Source: Skeletonema tropicum (lineage: Eukaryota > Bacillariophyta > Thalassiosirophyceae > Thalassiosirales > Thalassiosiraceae). Taken from it: a DNA stretch of 64,000 nucleotides. The stretch lies in the NCBI GenBank assembly GCA_037178625.1, contig CM074140.1, positions 2,294,001 through 2,358,000 of the forward strand, read 5' to 3'. Below the pieces are notes generated by a model. It did no database searches and was not told the origin of the DNA. It was given only the letters and a program-made list of their open reading frames with translations. The position numbers and the translations under genes were made by a program. Of this stretch, positions 20,644 to 30,624 are shown piece by piece. The first letter of the stretch is position 1, and each line of letters opens with the position of its first letter.

Positions 20644-20650
20644 ACAGCCC

Positions 20651-22282
20651 TAAACAACTTCTTTCTTCTCGAATGTTTATGTCGAGTTTCATTATCTTAA
20701 TTTCGTTCACACGACACCGAGTGAATTGTGGCAGGTATTGCTCCATTCCGACGGAGTCTATATAATATTCTGTCCAAAAGTGTGCAACAGCAGCGGACAG
20801 CTACTGCTAAGTATTGCTGGTTTCAACCCCTCATTGCATGACCATGTGACTGCACACTTCACATTCCTTGCTTGAGCATGCATTTGAGAGCCTAGAACTC
20901 AAATACGCACACATCACCAACTTTTTCCACGGAGAAGACTGTCATGAAATCCATAAATTAGGAAGCTTAACGCTTCCCTTTTTCTTTCATTGATGATTTA
21001 TTTTTATTGTAGGTAGTCAATTCCCACCCGACTGCATCGAAATCAACGGTGCCTCTTTCAAGACCGAAGCTGCTGCCGCCGCCGCTGCCCGCCGCCACGA
21101 CACCGACTGGCGGCGGTTTTTATTGTCGAACTTGGATTGTTGCTACTTAAGATATACGGATGGCCGCCTCCTTCTGGCAGGCGGCTGGTTCTACCTCCTT
21201 CTCATTGCTACTCGTCGATGATGCTGATTTGACCATGGTGAGTCTTTGTGCTTTGACGTGGTGCTACCGCGGCGGCTCAATATATCATGGTGCGCTTACT
21301 AGAGCCTGGGTCACGTTCCATCAAATTTTTCTGGAGGATGGACGTTGGACGTGAGCCAATGATGTGATGTGAGCAAAAAAGCAGATTTACGAAAAAGCAG
21401 TAATACAATAACAGTGCAATTATGTTAATCTATTCCTATTCCAATTCCAATACTCCTTGCGATCAAATAAACCCCCCAGCTTACTCACGCTGACGCTGCA
21501 CACACAAACCCCCATCATCTCATTCAACAAGTCTCAGTCTCAGAAGAGCAACAAGTGGTGGTGTTGACCAATATCCGTGCCAGTATCCTTCAATGGAGGA
21601 AGGTAGGCATCAGCGAGAGGCTTCCCCGTCAACTCTTCATAGTACATGTGAGAAGGCGGTTGTTTTCATGGGTGTACATGATGCGCTGGGCAAGTTCTGG
21701 ATCCATGCTGGCCCTCCTCCCTCCTGATGGATCGTACTTGAGATGCACGATTCCAGAACTTGTGCTCATTGACACTCAACCACGCCGACGTGTCGCTGAA
21801 ATCTCCGTCAGAATTCTTGATGGGCTGAGAATTCACTGCAATACTTAGATATTTACGTGGAGGAAGGCTTAATTAAGGCTTGCTATTAAGAGGGTCTTCG
21901 AGTGTTTAGTACGCACAAGTCAGCGATGAAGCCTTTGATTTTTGTGCCACCTTGACTCTATCAACTTCGCTCGGGGCATCTTCAGCTGCTTTCTTTGCAG
22001 CAGAATATCCAAACCTTTGAAGCATAAGTATGTAACAGAAATTTGAAAGTGCGTCTAGTGGGCTCTCAAGAGGTGACATTATCTGCGTTAAAAGTGATAA
22101 CGAACATGTGCTGCAATAGCTCTATATTTCAGATCGCACCCCAAACCTTTGAAGTTGAAGCAGATGTAGTCGCTCAAGAAAGCAAGTCAATGTATCCTTG
22201 TGTAGATGCAAAATCAAATAACTTGTGTCAAACGAAAATATGTTATGTATTACATTAGCCCAATTAGCTACCAGCAACGCAG
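20651..22282. other. No intact gene recognised
   Basis: Short frames only. About 21560-21850 (minus) has fragments such as KYDPSGGRRASMDPELAQRI that look protein-like but change frame. A CCGCCGCC-rich patch lies at 21070-21115. Nothing firm. Confidence 0.3.
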
Positions 22283-22934
22283 TCAATTGAAAACTATTGG
22301 GTGTGGCTGCTTTCGCATTAGCTTTGTACTCTGATGTGGATCGTACATGTCTCCTGTGGCGGATATATAATGATTTTCAGAAGCCAATTCTTCTTCAGCA
22401 GCTTTCTCCTCCCGGAACTCCGCAGACTTCTCTCTCAATGCCTGTCCAGTCTTCCGGAAGGCTGCTTTATCACCAATTTCATACCACAAGTTCGTCTCAG
22501 GATCTTGCTTCAGAAAACGTCCCGGTCCTGGTGATTTGGAGTTGCGTATGGTCCATACAATTTTGGCTGCAATCTGTGTCTTCTGATTCTTCCGAGTTGT
22601 TTCACTGAGGTATTCTGCCTTCATTAGGTTGACAAGTTCTCTGTAGCGTTTGTTGCCTTCGTGAGAGTTGACTGCTCCTCCTCTGCCAGATCTGTGATGA
22701 TAATGACGATTAGAATTAGATGAGATTAGATTTTATAAAAAAGAACGACGTGCAAACGTAGAATGATGAGCTGAGTATCTATTGCGTCAGATGAGCGCTC
22801 AAGTTGTTACAATAAACTTACAACACATCCATCGGCTCGGGAACAAAGATGGCTCCGCCTCTACGGGCAGCTACGCTTGGGGTCGGCTTGCTATTGTTAA
22901 CTGTATGCTTTGATCTTGACATTGGTTTATTCAT
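22283..22934 (-). CDS. DUF6824 domain protein, two exons
   Basis: Exon 1 runs 22934-22822 (start ATG at 22932-22934) and exon 2 runs 22691-22283. The 130-bp intron has GTAAGT...CATCACAG borders. Splicing joins ...EPMDVL to SGRGGAVNSHEGNKRYREL and gives 173 residues. The DUF6824 signature is clear: D-V-L-x-GRGG-x-N-x-H-x-GNKRYRELV, then the central helix and KIVWTIR, then PGRFLKQDPETNLWYEIGD and KTGQALRE. The domain is greatly expanded in diatoms, typically in nuclear or regulatory-looking proteins, and its function is unknown. This copy is short, lacking the long low-complexity extensions of many relatives. The Ser replacing the usual Cys in the DVLCGRG-type motif is encoded just across the splice junction. 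Confidence 0.85.
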
Positions 22935-23373
22935 GATACTATAAGATGTTGATAAGGACTTCGATTGCTTATTACTTCTCTGTTTTGAATTGGTTTATGA
23001 AGTGTACGTTTCACAACATGAACATCTATTTAAGTATCTCTTTTGACAACTTTGGGCATTCTCGATTCGCACGATTGAGTGGCGGCAGTCAAACGGGATC
23101 AAAAAAGCAAGACTGCAGCTCCGTTTGTTGACAGTACAATTAGTGACCCAAATGTAAGACATAAGATGTCACATTTTCTCTGCAAACTTCCCTCCACCCT
23201 TCGCCGACGCCAAAACAACACCGACACCATGTCATAGTACAGATTCAGCCGCATGCGCCTGCCGGCCTGAAAGCTCTCTACGTTTCTGTGTGTAAGAGTT
23301 ATGCTGGTGCAGCTGTGATTGTAATCTCATCACTACGGCCTCCTCCTCAGTCAAGGAGGTTTGACAAAGGAAA
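22935..23373. other. Divergent promoter region of DUF6824 and M28 genes
   Basis: 439 bases between the starts of two divergently transcribed genes. It presumably holds both promoters, but no TATA box or known element stands out. Confidence 0.4.
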
Positions 23374-25956
23374 ATGAATTTCAGTTTCTCCAAGTTGTTC
23401 TTTCGCAGCGGCGCACCCTCTCGGGAGTCATTCAAAGACGAAGAGGCTGCGTCAAAAGCAATATCAACTACAAAAGAAAGACCATCAGCATCAGTTGACA
23501 AGTTCAATCGCAAAAGCCACATCATCTTCATCACGTTGACACCACTAATCATCATAGCAATTATCGTCGGCTGGACAGAACTCTTTCGTATGCCCAAAAT
23601 AATCAAAGCTTCTGCTCCACAGCATATTTTCAGCGAGGAGCGGGCAAGAGTTCATTTGGATCAAATAGCACAGCGTCCTCGCCCTCATGGATCGGATGAT
23701 AACGAGCGAGTGGCAAACTATATCATTTCATACGCTAATTCACTCCATGATATGTATGGAAGCGACGTTGTTGAGGTACAAACACAAAATATTACCACTG
23801 ATGAATACAATGATTTTGAGGCTTTCATCGATAATCCCCAGTTTGAAAGCCTTAAAATTGTCAACATTGCAATATTGGTCAAAGGTATAGATCATGATGA
23901 TTCAAATGATGAAACTAACAAGGGATCGGCGGTAATGATATCGTGCCATTACGACAGCGTGCCCTACGGACCAGCGGCAAGTGACGACGGTATAAGTTGT
24001 GCTACCATGCTGGAAATGGCTTCAGTTCTATCGTCATCTCCAACAAAGTTAATGAGAGACGTATTGTTTCTATTTACAGATGCTAAAGAGGTAGGGTTGC
24101 TCGGGTCCACAACGTTCTTTGAGGGAGATGATGCACATCCATGGTCAATGTTGCCATCAATTGCCATTAACTTTGACAATACCGCTATTTGTGGCAAAGA
24201 AATGTTTGAAAAGTCTAATAGTAGATACGGTGCCGATGCGTACTTCAAATATGCAGCTCATCCCAGGGCATTCTCATTCTCAGAATGGTACGATTTCAAT
24301 GTTGAAGAAGGATGGAATGACGCAGTAGTCTACGAGAAGCATGGGCTGCACACATTGCGTTTGGGCTGCTGGTCAAACAGTTGGGCGCATCACAGTATCA
24401 ATGATGATATCGATCATGTATCAAAGGGTGCTCTACAGCACATGGGCGAAAATGTGTTAGGAATTGTCAAGGGAATGGTTTCCGAGACAACCTTTCCGGG
24501 TAGAATGCAGGAGGAGGAGGGAAACACTGACGAAAGAGGAAACTCAGGGCTTTTCTACTTCACAATTATTGGTGGCTATATTTTCTCCCTTCCTTCAAAA
24601 ATAGCTTCGATTATATTTCCCAACGTTGCTCTAGAAATGATGATGACCATGCCTTTCATACTTTACGTGACAAAGACTGGAGCCCCAAGCAGGACTATCA
24701 AAACAACCTTCAAATCAAGATGGGTACACTTCCTCTTTGCACTTCTCAATTTTGTCATTGGATTTGGTGCATGCATCGTCGCGTTTGCAGCTTGCTGTCT
24801 ATGGAAACAGCCGACAGAAGATCAACTCACATCGAAGGCCAATGCTGAAGAAATTGCCAATCTCGCATGGAGTGGATTGGGGTATCTTGTGTCGATTATG
24901 TCTTTCTTTGCACTCTTGTGCACTTCACTGTTTGTATACTTGTGGCCACGAAAGCGTGCGCTTGGTGAACCATTGTCCGACAGTAATGATAGTGGCGAGG
25001 AAGAGGAGACTCAGCCATCATCCAAGGATGAAAGCGAAGAAGATACACCAATTGATAATGAAAAGGAGGAAGAAGACAAAGAAGAGGAGGAGGAGGATGA
25101 AGAAGACTACGACGAAGAAGAAAGTGCTGGCCTGAATATTCCTGATGTGATAAATGCCATTGAATTGACTCTCTCCCAGGAAGTGAGCATGCTTGGTATC
25201 TACGGTGCCGAAGAAGCGCCGTCACCATCGAAAAAAAAGGGCACCAATGATGTGGCCACAGGTGTGATAAAGGAGTCTGAAAATGAAGACATCCAACATG
25301 ATGAGGTGAAGGACTCAACGAATATAGATGTGGAAGTCCAGCATGATGTGGTGAAGGACTCTACAAATGTAGATGAAGCCGTCCAGCGTGAACAATCTGA
25401 ACCGTCCTTAGTCCAACTTGGGAGAGATGTCTACATTGGAGTATTTTACTTTTATACATCTTTGCTCTTCATATTGAGCATAGCCATGAAGGATGGCTTG
25501 ATTATCGTGCTTGGTCAAAGCGTATTCATGTGGCTTGGGGCTGTATCGGAAATGCTCCTTTCCTGGTGTGGCGTCAAGGAGCAATGGTTAATCTTTTCGA
25601 GAGCATTCGTCTCAACAGTGCCAGCATTGCTACTTCTTTCGAGCTCAGTCTATTGGGTCCTTAGTGACTTTTGGTATTTCCCCAATGAGACAGATCTTGG
25701 CAAAGATTTTTGGTTTGGCTCTCCTGCAATTGATGCTCTCTGCATCGGTCTAGTTGTTCCACTCTTTATACCAAACCTTGTAATGGTTCCAAGGAGAATA
25801 TATAGGATAGTGGGGGGTGTTAGCGTGTTAGGATTTATCGTCGCTGCAAGCGCATGTATTATTGTATCAATCAGCGGTGTTAGCGTGTTAGGATTTACCG
25901 TGGCTGCAAGCGCATGTATGATTGTATCAATCAGCAAGTCTCGATTTGTCTTTTAG
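23374..25956 (+). CDS. M28-family (ERMP1/Fxna-like) membrane metallopeptidase homologue, catalytic Glu replaced
   Basis: 860 residues, no intron seen. A cytosolic N-tail is followed by one membrane helix (about 48-68), then the luminal M28 domain (about 90-370), several C-terminal membrane helices interrupted by a very acidic linker (about 530-590), and a final hydrophobic hairpin. Length and layout match ER metallopeptidase 1 (Fxna). Metal-site residues are kept: H192 in CHYDSVPYG, D204 in AASDDG, E239, D268 in INFDNTA and H339/H340 before SINDDIDH. In the TDAKEVGLLGS motif, however, the usual EE pair reads K238-E239 (codon AAA at 24085), so the general-base Glu of M28 peptidases is lost. 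The protein may be a pseudoenzyme or have changed activity. A 60-bp tandem duplication (25816-25935) doubles the last membrane segment. Confidence 0.88.
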   Translation: MNFSFSKLFFRSGAPSRESFKDEEAASKAISTTKERPSASVDKFNRKSHIIFITLTPLIIIAIIVGWTELFRMPKIIKASAPQHIFSEERARVHLDQIAQRPRPHGSDDNERVANYIISYANSLHDMYGSDVVEVQTQNITTDEYNDFEAFIDNPQFESLKIVNIAILVKGIDHDDSNDETNKGSAVMISCHYDSVPYGPAASDDGISCATMLEMASVLSSSPTKLMRDVLFLFTDAKEVGLLGSTTFFEGDDAHPWSMLPSIAINFDNTAICGKEMFEKSNSRYGADAYFKYAAHPRAFSFSEWYDFNVEEGWNDAVVYEKHGLHTLRLGCWSNSWAHHSINDDIDHVSKGALQHMGENVLGIVKGMVSETTFPGRMQEEEGNTDERGNSGLFYFTIIGGYIFSLPSKIASIIFPNVALEMMMTMPFILYVTKTGAPSRTIKTTFKSRWVHFLFALLNFVIGFGACIVAFAACCLWKQPTEDQLTSKANAEEIANLAWSGLGYLVSIMSFFALLCTSLFVYLWPRKRALGEPLSDSNDSGEEEETQPSSKDESEEDTPIDNEKEEEDKEEEEEDEEDYDEEESAGLNIPDVINAIELTLSQEVSMLGIYGAEEAPSPSKKKGTNDVATGVIKESENEDIQHDEVKDSTNIDVEVQHDVVKDSTNVDEAVQREQSEPSLVQLGRDVYIGVFYFYTSLLFILSIAMKDGLIIVLGQSVFMWLGAVSEMLLSWCGVKEQWLIFSRAFVSTVPALLLLSSSVYWVLSDFWYFPNETDLGKDFWFGSPAIDALCIGLVVPLFIPNLVMVPRRIYRIVGGVSVLGFIVAASACIIVSISGVSVLGFTVAASACMIVSISKSRFVF
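25816..25935 (+). repeat. 60-bp in-frame tandem duplication
   Basis: Two 60-bp units, 25816-25875 and 25876-25935, differ at a few positions and encode GVSVLGF(I/T)VAASAC(I/M)IVSIS twice. The duplication adds a second hydrophobic segment at the C-terminus of the M28-family protein. Confidence 0.95.
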
Positions 25957-26462
25957 AAAGACTGAAGAAGGTAAAAGTTACATAGTAATGCGTATTAGTT
26001 GAGAGGTAAAATCATGACCTCCAATAGCCTCCCAAGTACTCTTGTAGTTCGAACCAAGAACGTTAGGAAGATGGTCATACAATTCTTGGGGGATCACAAT
26101 TCAATTCCTTGGTAGTCACCCTGAGATACTCTGGCAGTGTCTCTTGTGCTAAAATAATGATACCACCTGCATTGGTTGCCTTTTTTTAATGACATTAACT
26201 TCCTTGTAAGTGCCATCGTCATAATCTTGGCGAAGCTTGACTTCGTAGAGTTCTTCTTTGGTATTATGGAATTCATATCATACATCTCTAGAGTGCGTCC
26301 AACTCTTAACTAATCTACATTCATGACGAACAACAACAAGCTGTATCTGTATTGACAACACAAACAACATATATCTATAACACGTTATTACATGTCTCTA
26401 CATATTATATAACATGTCCTGACTGCTCATCATTTGACCTACAATACCCAAGCTAAATAAAC
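25957..26462. other. Intergenic, convergent 3' ends
   Basis: The M28 and cyclin genes converge here. No further gene or element recognised. Confidence 0.4.
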
Positions 26463-27767
26463 CTACACGAGCCGTGGAATACCACGCTCACCACCAAACG
26501 GCGACGGAAATAACGCACTCACATTCGGAGCCATGACACCCAGTATCTCCTTGGCCTTGACAACTTCATTCTTATTCATTTCAAAGTGTCGACATGATGC
26601 CTGATTCAATAGTGCATCATACTCTATTATTATGTCCCTTGTCACACGTGACGATGACGAAGATACTAAGATATCCATAGCAGCCAATATAGACGCATAG
26701 GCAATCACACTTGGCTTATAGACCAAATTCAAAGCAGCAACTGATACTGCCAATTCAGTCAAGTACGTGGCACAATCATACACAAAGTTTTGTACCACAT
26801 TCTGTTGTCCACCATCATCCCCCTGCTGTTCACTGATACTCTCCTCTTCCACCATGACACAGGGTAAAAACACAACCAACAACTCAATCACACACCCACT
26901 CGGAACAATCGGATTCAACCTCCACTCCAAAGTCTGCAACATCCGACACTCACATTCTTCAATCTGCCGTGCGGTAAACTGCTCACGACTTGTGGAGGCA
27001 CACACGTGCAAACTAAACTTGAGCTTGTTGAATGCCACATCGGAGGTAGAAGAAGACGAAGTGTCTTGACTTGGACGACTCTGACCATGTGTCTTGATGG
27101 CAATGTACAGTGCGGTCAATCCGACCAATTGAAAGTCACGCTTGGTCACTGGGGTAGCGTGATGATTCCCACCATCGTTGTCACGACCAAACGTAATGGT
27201 AAAGTACCGATCCACATAAAACAGCGCAATCCCCACCACCTCCCTCTGAAGCTGAAAGTAATCACACAGTTCGTACATCCATTCGCAGGTTTTACGACGG
27301 CACTTTTCCGAGACGCCAGTGTCCTTGAGGAGGATGGAGGAGTGGAGGTAGTGTGGCGAGGTGGCGTAGTGGGGGGAAGATTCGAGGGTTAGGATGGAGA
27401 GGAGTTGGAGGGATTGGTGTTCGATTATTTGGGCGTTGTTGAGTCGTGATGATGATGGAGAGTTCGGATTATTATTGGTGTTCTTGGATCCTCCAACGTC
27501 GTTGTTGTTGTTGCCGGCAGCAGTAGTGCCAGCGGAATCAAAGTCACTAAAGCTATGCGAACACAAAAAGGGTTCTCCCACTACCGAATCTGGTGTTATT
27601 TGCCGTCTATGACCGCCGGTATTACTATGATTAGACGAGTGGCTGATGGGTGGATGACACATCATAATCTTATTGTTCTTTTTGAGGGGTAATAGTGCCG
27701 AGGTGGTTATGGTTGGTGTGCTAGCTACCTTGCGCATGACCATTGTTTTTGCATATGTGTCGTACAC
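26463..27767 (-). CDS. Cyclin (diatom-specific cyclin type)
   Basis: 434 residues from ATG 27767. A long low-complexity N-terminus (Ser/Thr/Asn, GNNNNDVGGSKNTNNN) precedes the cyclin N box at about 145-295. The cyclin features are RKTCEWMYELCDYFQLQREV, IALFYVDRYFTI, LVGLTALYIAIKTHGQ and, toward the end, ECECRMLQTLEWRLNPIVPS. The C-terminal half continues as a second, weaker helical box. Cyclins bind and activate cyclin-dependent kinases. Diatoms have many divergent cyclins (dsCYC) thought to respond to nutrients and light, and this arrangement fits that group. No destruction-box motif was identified with certainty. Neighbours give no operon-like clue. Confidence 0.85.
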   Translation of the reverse strand: MYDTYAKTMVMRKVASTPTITTSALLPLKKNNKIMMCHPPISHSSNHSNTGGHRRQITPDSVVGEPFLCSHSFSDFDSAGTTAAGNNNNDVGGSKNTNNNPNSPSSSRLNNAQIIEHQSLQLLSILTLESSPHYATSPHYLHSSILLKDTGVSEKCRRKTCEWMYELCDYFQLQREVVGIALFYVDRYFTITFGRDNDGGNHHATPVTKRDFQLVGLTALYIAIKTHGQSRPSQDTSSSSTSDVAFNKLKFSLHVCASTSREQFTARQIEECECRMLQTLEWRLNPIVPSGCVIELLVVFLPCVMVEEESISEQQGDDGGQQNVVQNFVYDCATYLTELAVSVAALNLVYKPSVIAYASILAAMDILVSSSSSRVTRDIIIEYDALLNQASCRHFEMNKNEVVKAKEILGVMAPNVSALFPSPFGGERGIPRLV

Positions 27768-28690
27768 TACTTGAGTATGTTAACGATTCATTTGCTGAGG
27801 GCCATTGATGGGCGACCAAATATTTAGTGAGCAAATGAATGAGTTGAATCCTGTGGAAGAGAAGCCCTTGCGTTTGTATTCGTAGTTGTCTGCGTTACAG
27901 CTGGTTATTTCATGCGGGATCATTCAGTTGAGCTGAGCGGTGCCAGCGGGCTTCGGGTGGATCTCGGTTGTATTTTCAAAGCTGTCGGCATGCACGTCTA
28001 AATCAAGTGAGCGTTGAGAAGCGTTCCGAAGCGTTGAGAGTTGGGTCACTTCGGATTCACAAGGCATGATATTGATTCCTCCGTCACTTCACAAGAAAAT
28101 TCTAGTCCCGGGGCGGCCTAGAGTTCTCATCTTCGTCAAAAATTCACATTTTGGCAAGATTGATTCTCAGTCGCACTCTCAGGTGTGGGTCATTCAGCGA
28201 TTGGTCGAATCCGATTGGTCTTGCATGAGAATGAGTCATACTACGCACATGCTAAGCTGAGAAGAAGGAGGCCCACGAGCGAGCACACAAAAGTAGTGTA
28301 CTTACGAATACACTGCATCATGCAGTCTTCGTTGATTGATAATTCATTTGCATTTACTACCTGAATGCAAGCAGCAGCAGGTGCAACAAGTTGTAGGTGC
28401 ACGATGAGTTACTTATGACAATTACTGCACAAAAATAGAATACATGGTAGTAGTTGAATGAATCAACTTCTTCTTCTCTTTAGATTCAACTATGTATTCA
28501 ACTTCTATCCTTCTTCCTTGACATCTTCCCATCTCTCTTTTTGTGACAAGAGCCATTATTCCTGAAGCCATTTTGACATGAATCTGAACGTAATGAAGTT
28601 ATGATGATCGCGTAGTTTGGACTGCTTTTGAAGAATGCAGTCATTACATTTGTATAACAAGTAGAGCAATAGCGTGTTTGTTGCGCTATC
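27768..28690. other. Cyclin upstream region; no gene
   Basis: No recognisable coding frame. It includes the cyclin promoter. From about 28690 the sequence becomes homologous to the 3' flank of the cupin copy on the right side of the window. Confidence 0.4.
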
Positions 28691-30624
28691 AACGCATTTG
28701 TTGGTGCGATGAAATAGCGCTATTGTTATTGTTCGTGTTGAAATTGTAGTCCATTGTTCATTGATCATCTCAAGTTTTCATCAACTATATTGCTCATCAA
28801 AGTCAAGTTACTATCATTCCACTGAGCTGCTACACAATTCTTCAATATTCAAGTTAAATATCGGATCTGTCTTGGGCACATAACACGCTTGAATCCTTCT
28901 CCGTTCTTCATCTGTCGGTTTGCCCCTACACGTATCAATCCTCCCATCAAATCCAAACGTTGGATACGATCCCAGTAAACTAAATCCATCCACCTCTTCC
29001 AGCTGTTTATGAGCCACCCCAGGTGGAATCAAGACCAAGTCACCCTTATCAATCTTGACTGTCGGCCCGGTATCACCCCCGAGTTGAATCGACGCCGAGC
29101 CGCAGACACAGAGCAATAGCTCCCACGCTTTTGTATGATAAGTGGGTTCCTATTGAAAACATTTCTCCCGCCTTTAACCAGATAGAAGATGCCCAGGGGA
29201 TAATGAAAAAAATCACCAGCGATCACCATGGCGCACCTCGACCCCGTACGTGCCGACATCAACAACACTAGCTACACATAAAATTAGACAGCCCAACTGC
29301 AGCACCTCCCTCTCCAATAGCCTTTCTATGAAGTGGTGTCCTCAGGTGGACATCGATCCACGCCATCGCTACTTATTATGACACCAAAGTAGAGGTGCCG
29401 GAAAATTGCGCTTTGACATCGGTGTGATGATGCACTTCCAATATGGTCTTCAGATGAATAGTTGGAGCTGCTCTGCCACTGAACTGGTTTGCAGACGCCA
29501 TCTATATTCTATTAAGCGGCGATCGATCCCCTCTAGAGTGTGTCGGGGCGTTCTATGGCGCATGTAGTGGCATGGTGAATACAGTAGTTGAAAATTGATA
29601 ATTTCCACAAAATACATCAAAAAGGAGAATGCATATATCTGACAGAAAATGAAATGAGAGGGTGCCAAAAGTCTGTGAGGTGATGACTATAATATAACAA
29701 TCGACGTGGTTGGTGTAGATATCTCTATTTCATTGCGGCTACGACATTATTGGACTGGTTGAAATGTAGCATATTTTGGTGGAAAATGAAGAGCCGAATG
29801 CAATCACATACACGAGTATTTGAAGTGATATTAAGTGTATTCATCCTGCAAGTTGGGGGCCTTTTCACCACACAACACCAATAGCCATCTGTTGCGAGCA
29901 TTATACAGTGGTTTCAGGGTATCATATGACTCCTAACAGCACCATTCCTACCCGATGGGATCAAAGCAACAGCGGATGATTTGACCTACTACTCAATTAT
30001 TACGTCTAATTTGTATGTAATCAATAAAACTGATAATAATAATCAATCATCATAGTATTCAGAAGGTGTCTGCAATGCACCATGGCTATTAAATAACCGA
30101 AATCTATTAAATATGAGTATGTCATGATGTTGCCCGGCATGTGCAGATTTTGTGTCTCTGGCGGTTAGAGCCGTATACCATCACAACGACGCCGATTCGG
30201 CCGCCACCGCTTACAGAATCGGAATCTACATAAAAAATAGGGTCAGACACTATGTTGTTTATGTTGATTTTGGGAATGTTGGCCCAATAGTAGCATGGTT
30301 TGCCGTCGGATTCGTCATGGAGGAGATGTTTTTTGTTAGTGTGTGATGCGTGATGGCCGAGCACCCCGGGCCGACGATGCCAGTGCTACTGAATTAGTAC
30401 CCCCAATATCTTGGAGAATGGTCGGAATACCACCATGTCACGTTGCAGAGGCGTTCTAAACTAACTAAATGGAAGGTTGTTGGTCTTTGAACCAAAAGAA
30501 TCGACCTATTATTGACATAGTTACGTGGTAAAGACGCCACCCGGGGTGGATCCGGGGTGTGGGCATCTTCTGGTTAACGGCCTCCCAACGGCGGATAACG
30601 ACCACAACATTATTATGTGCGATT

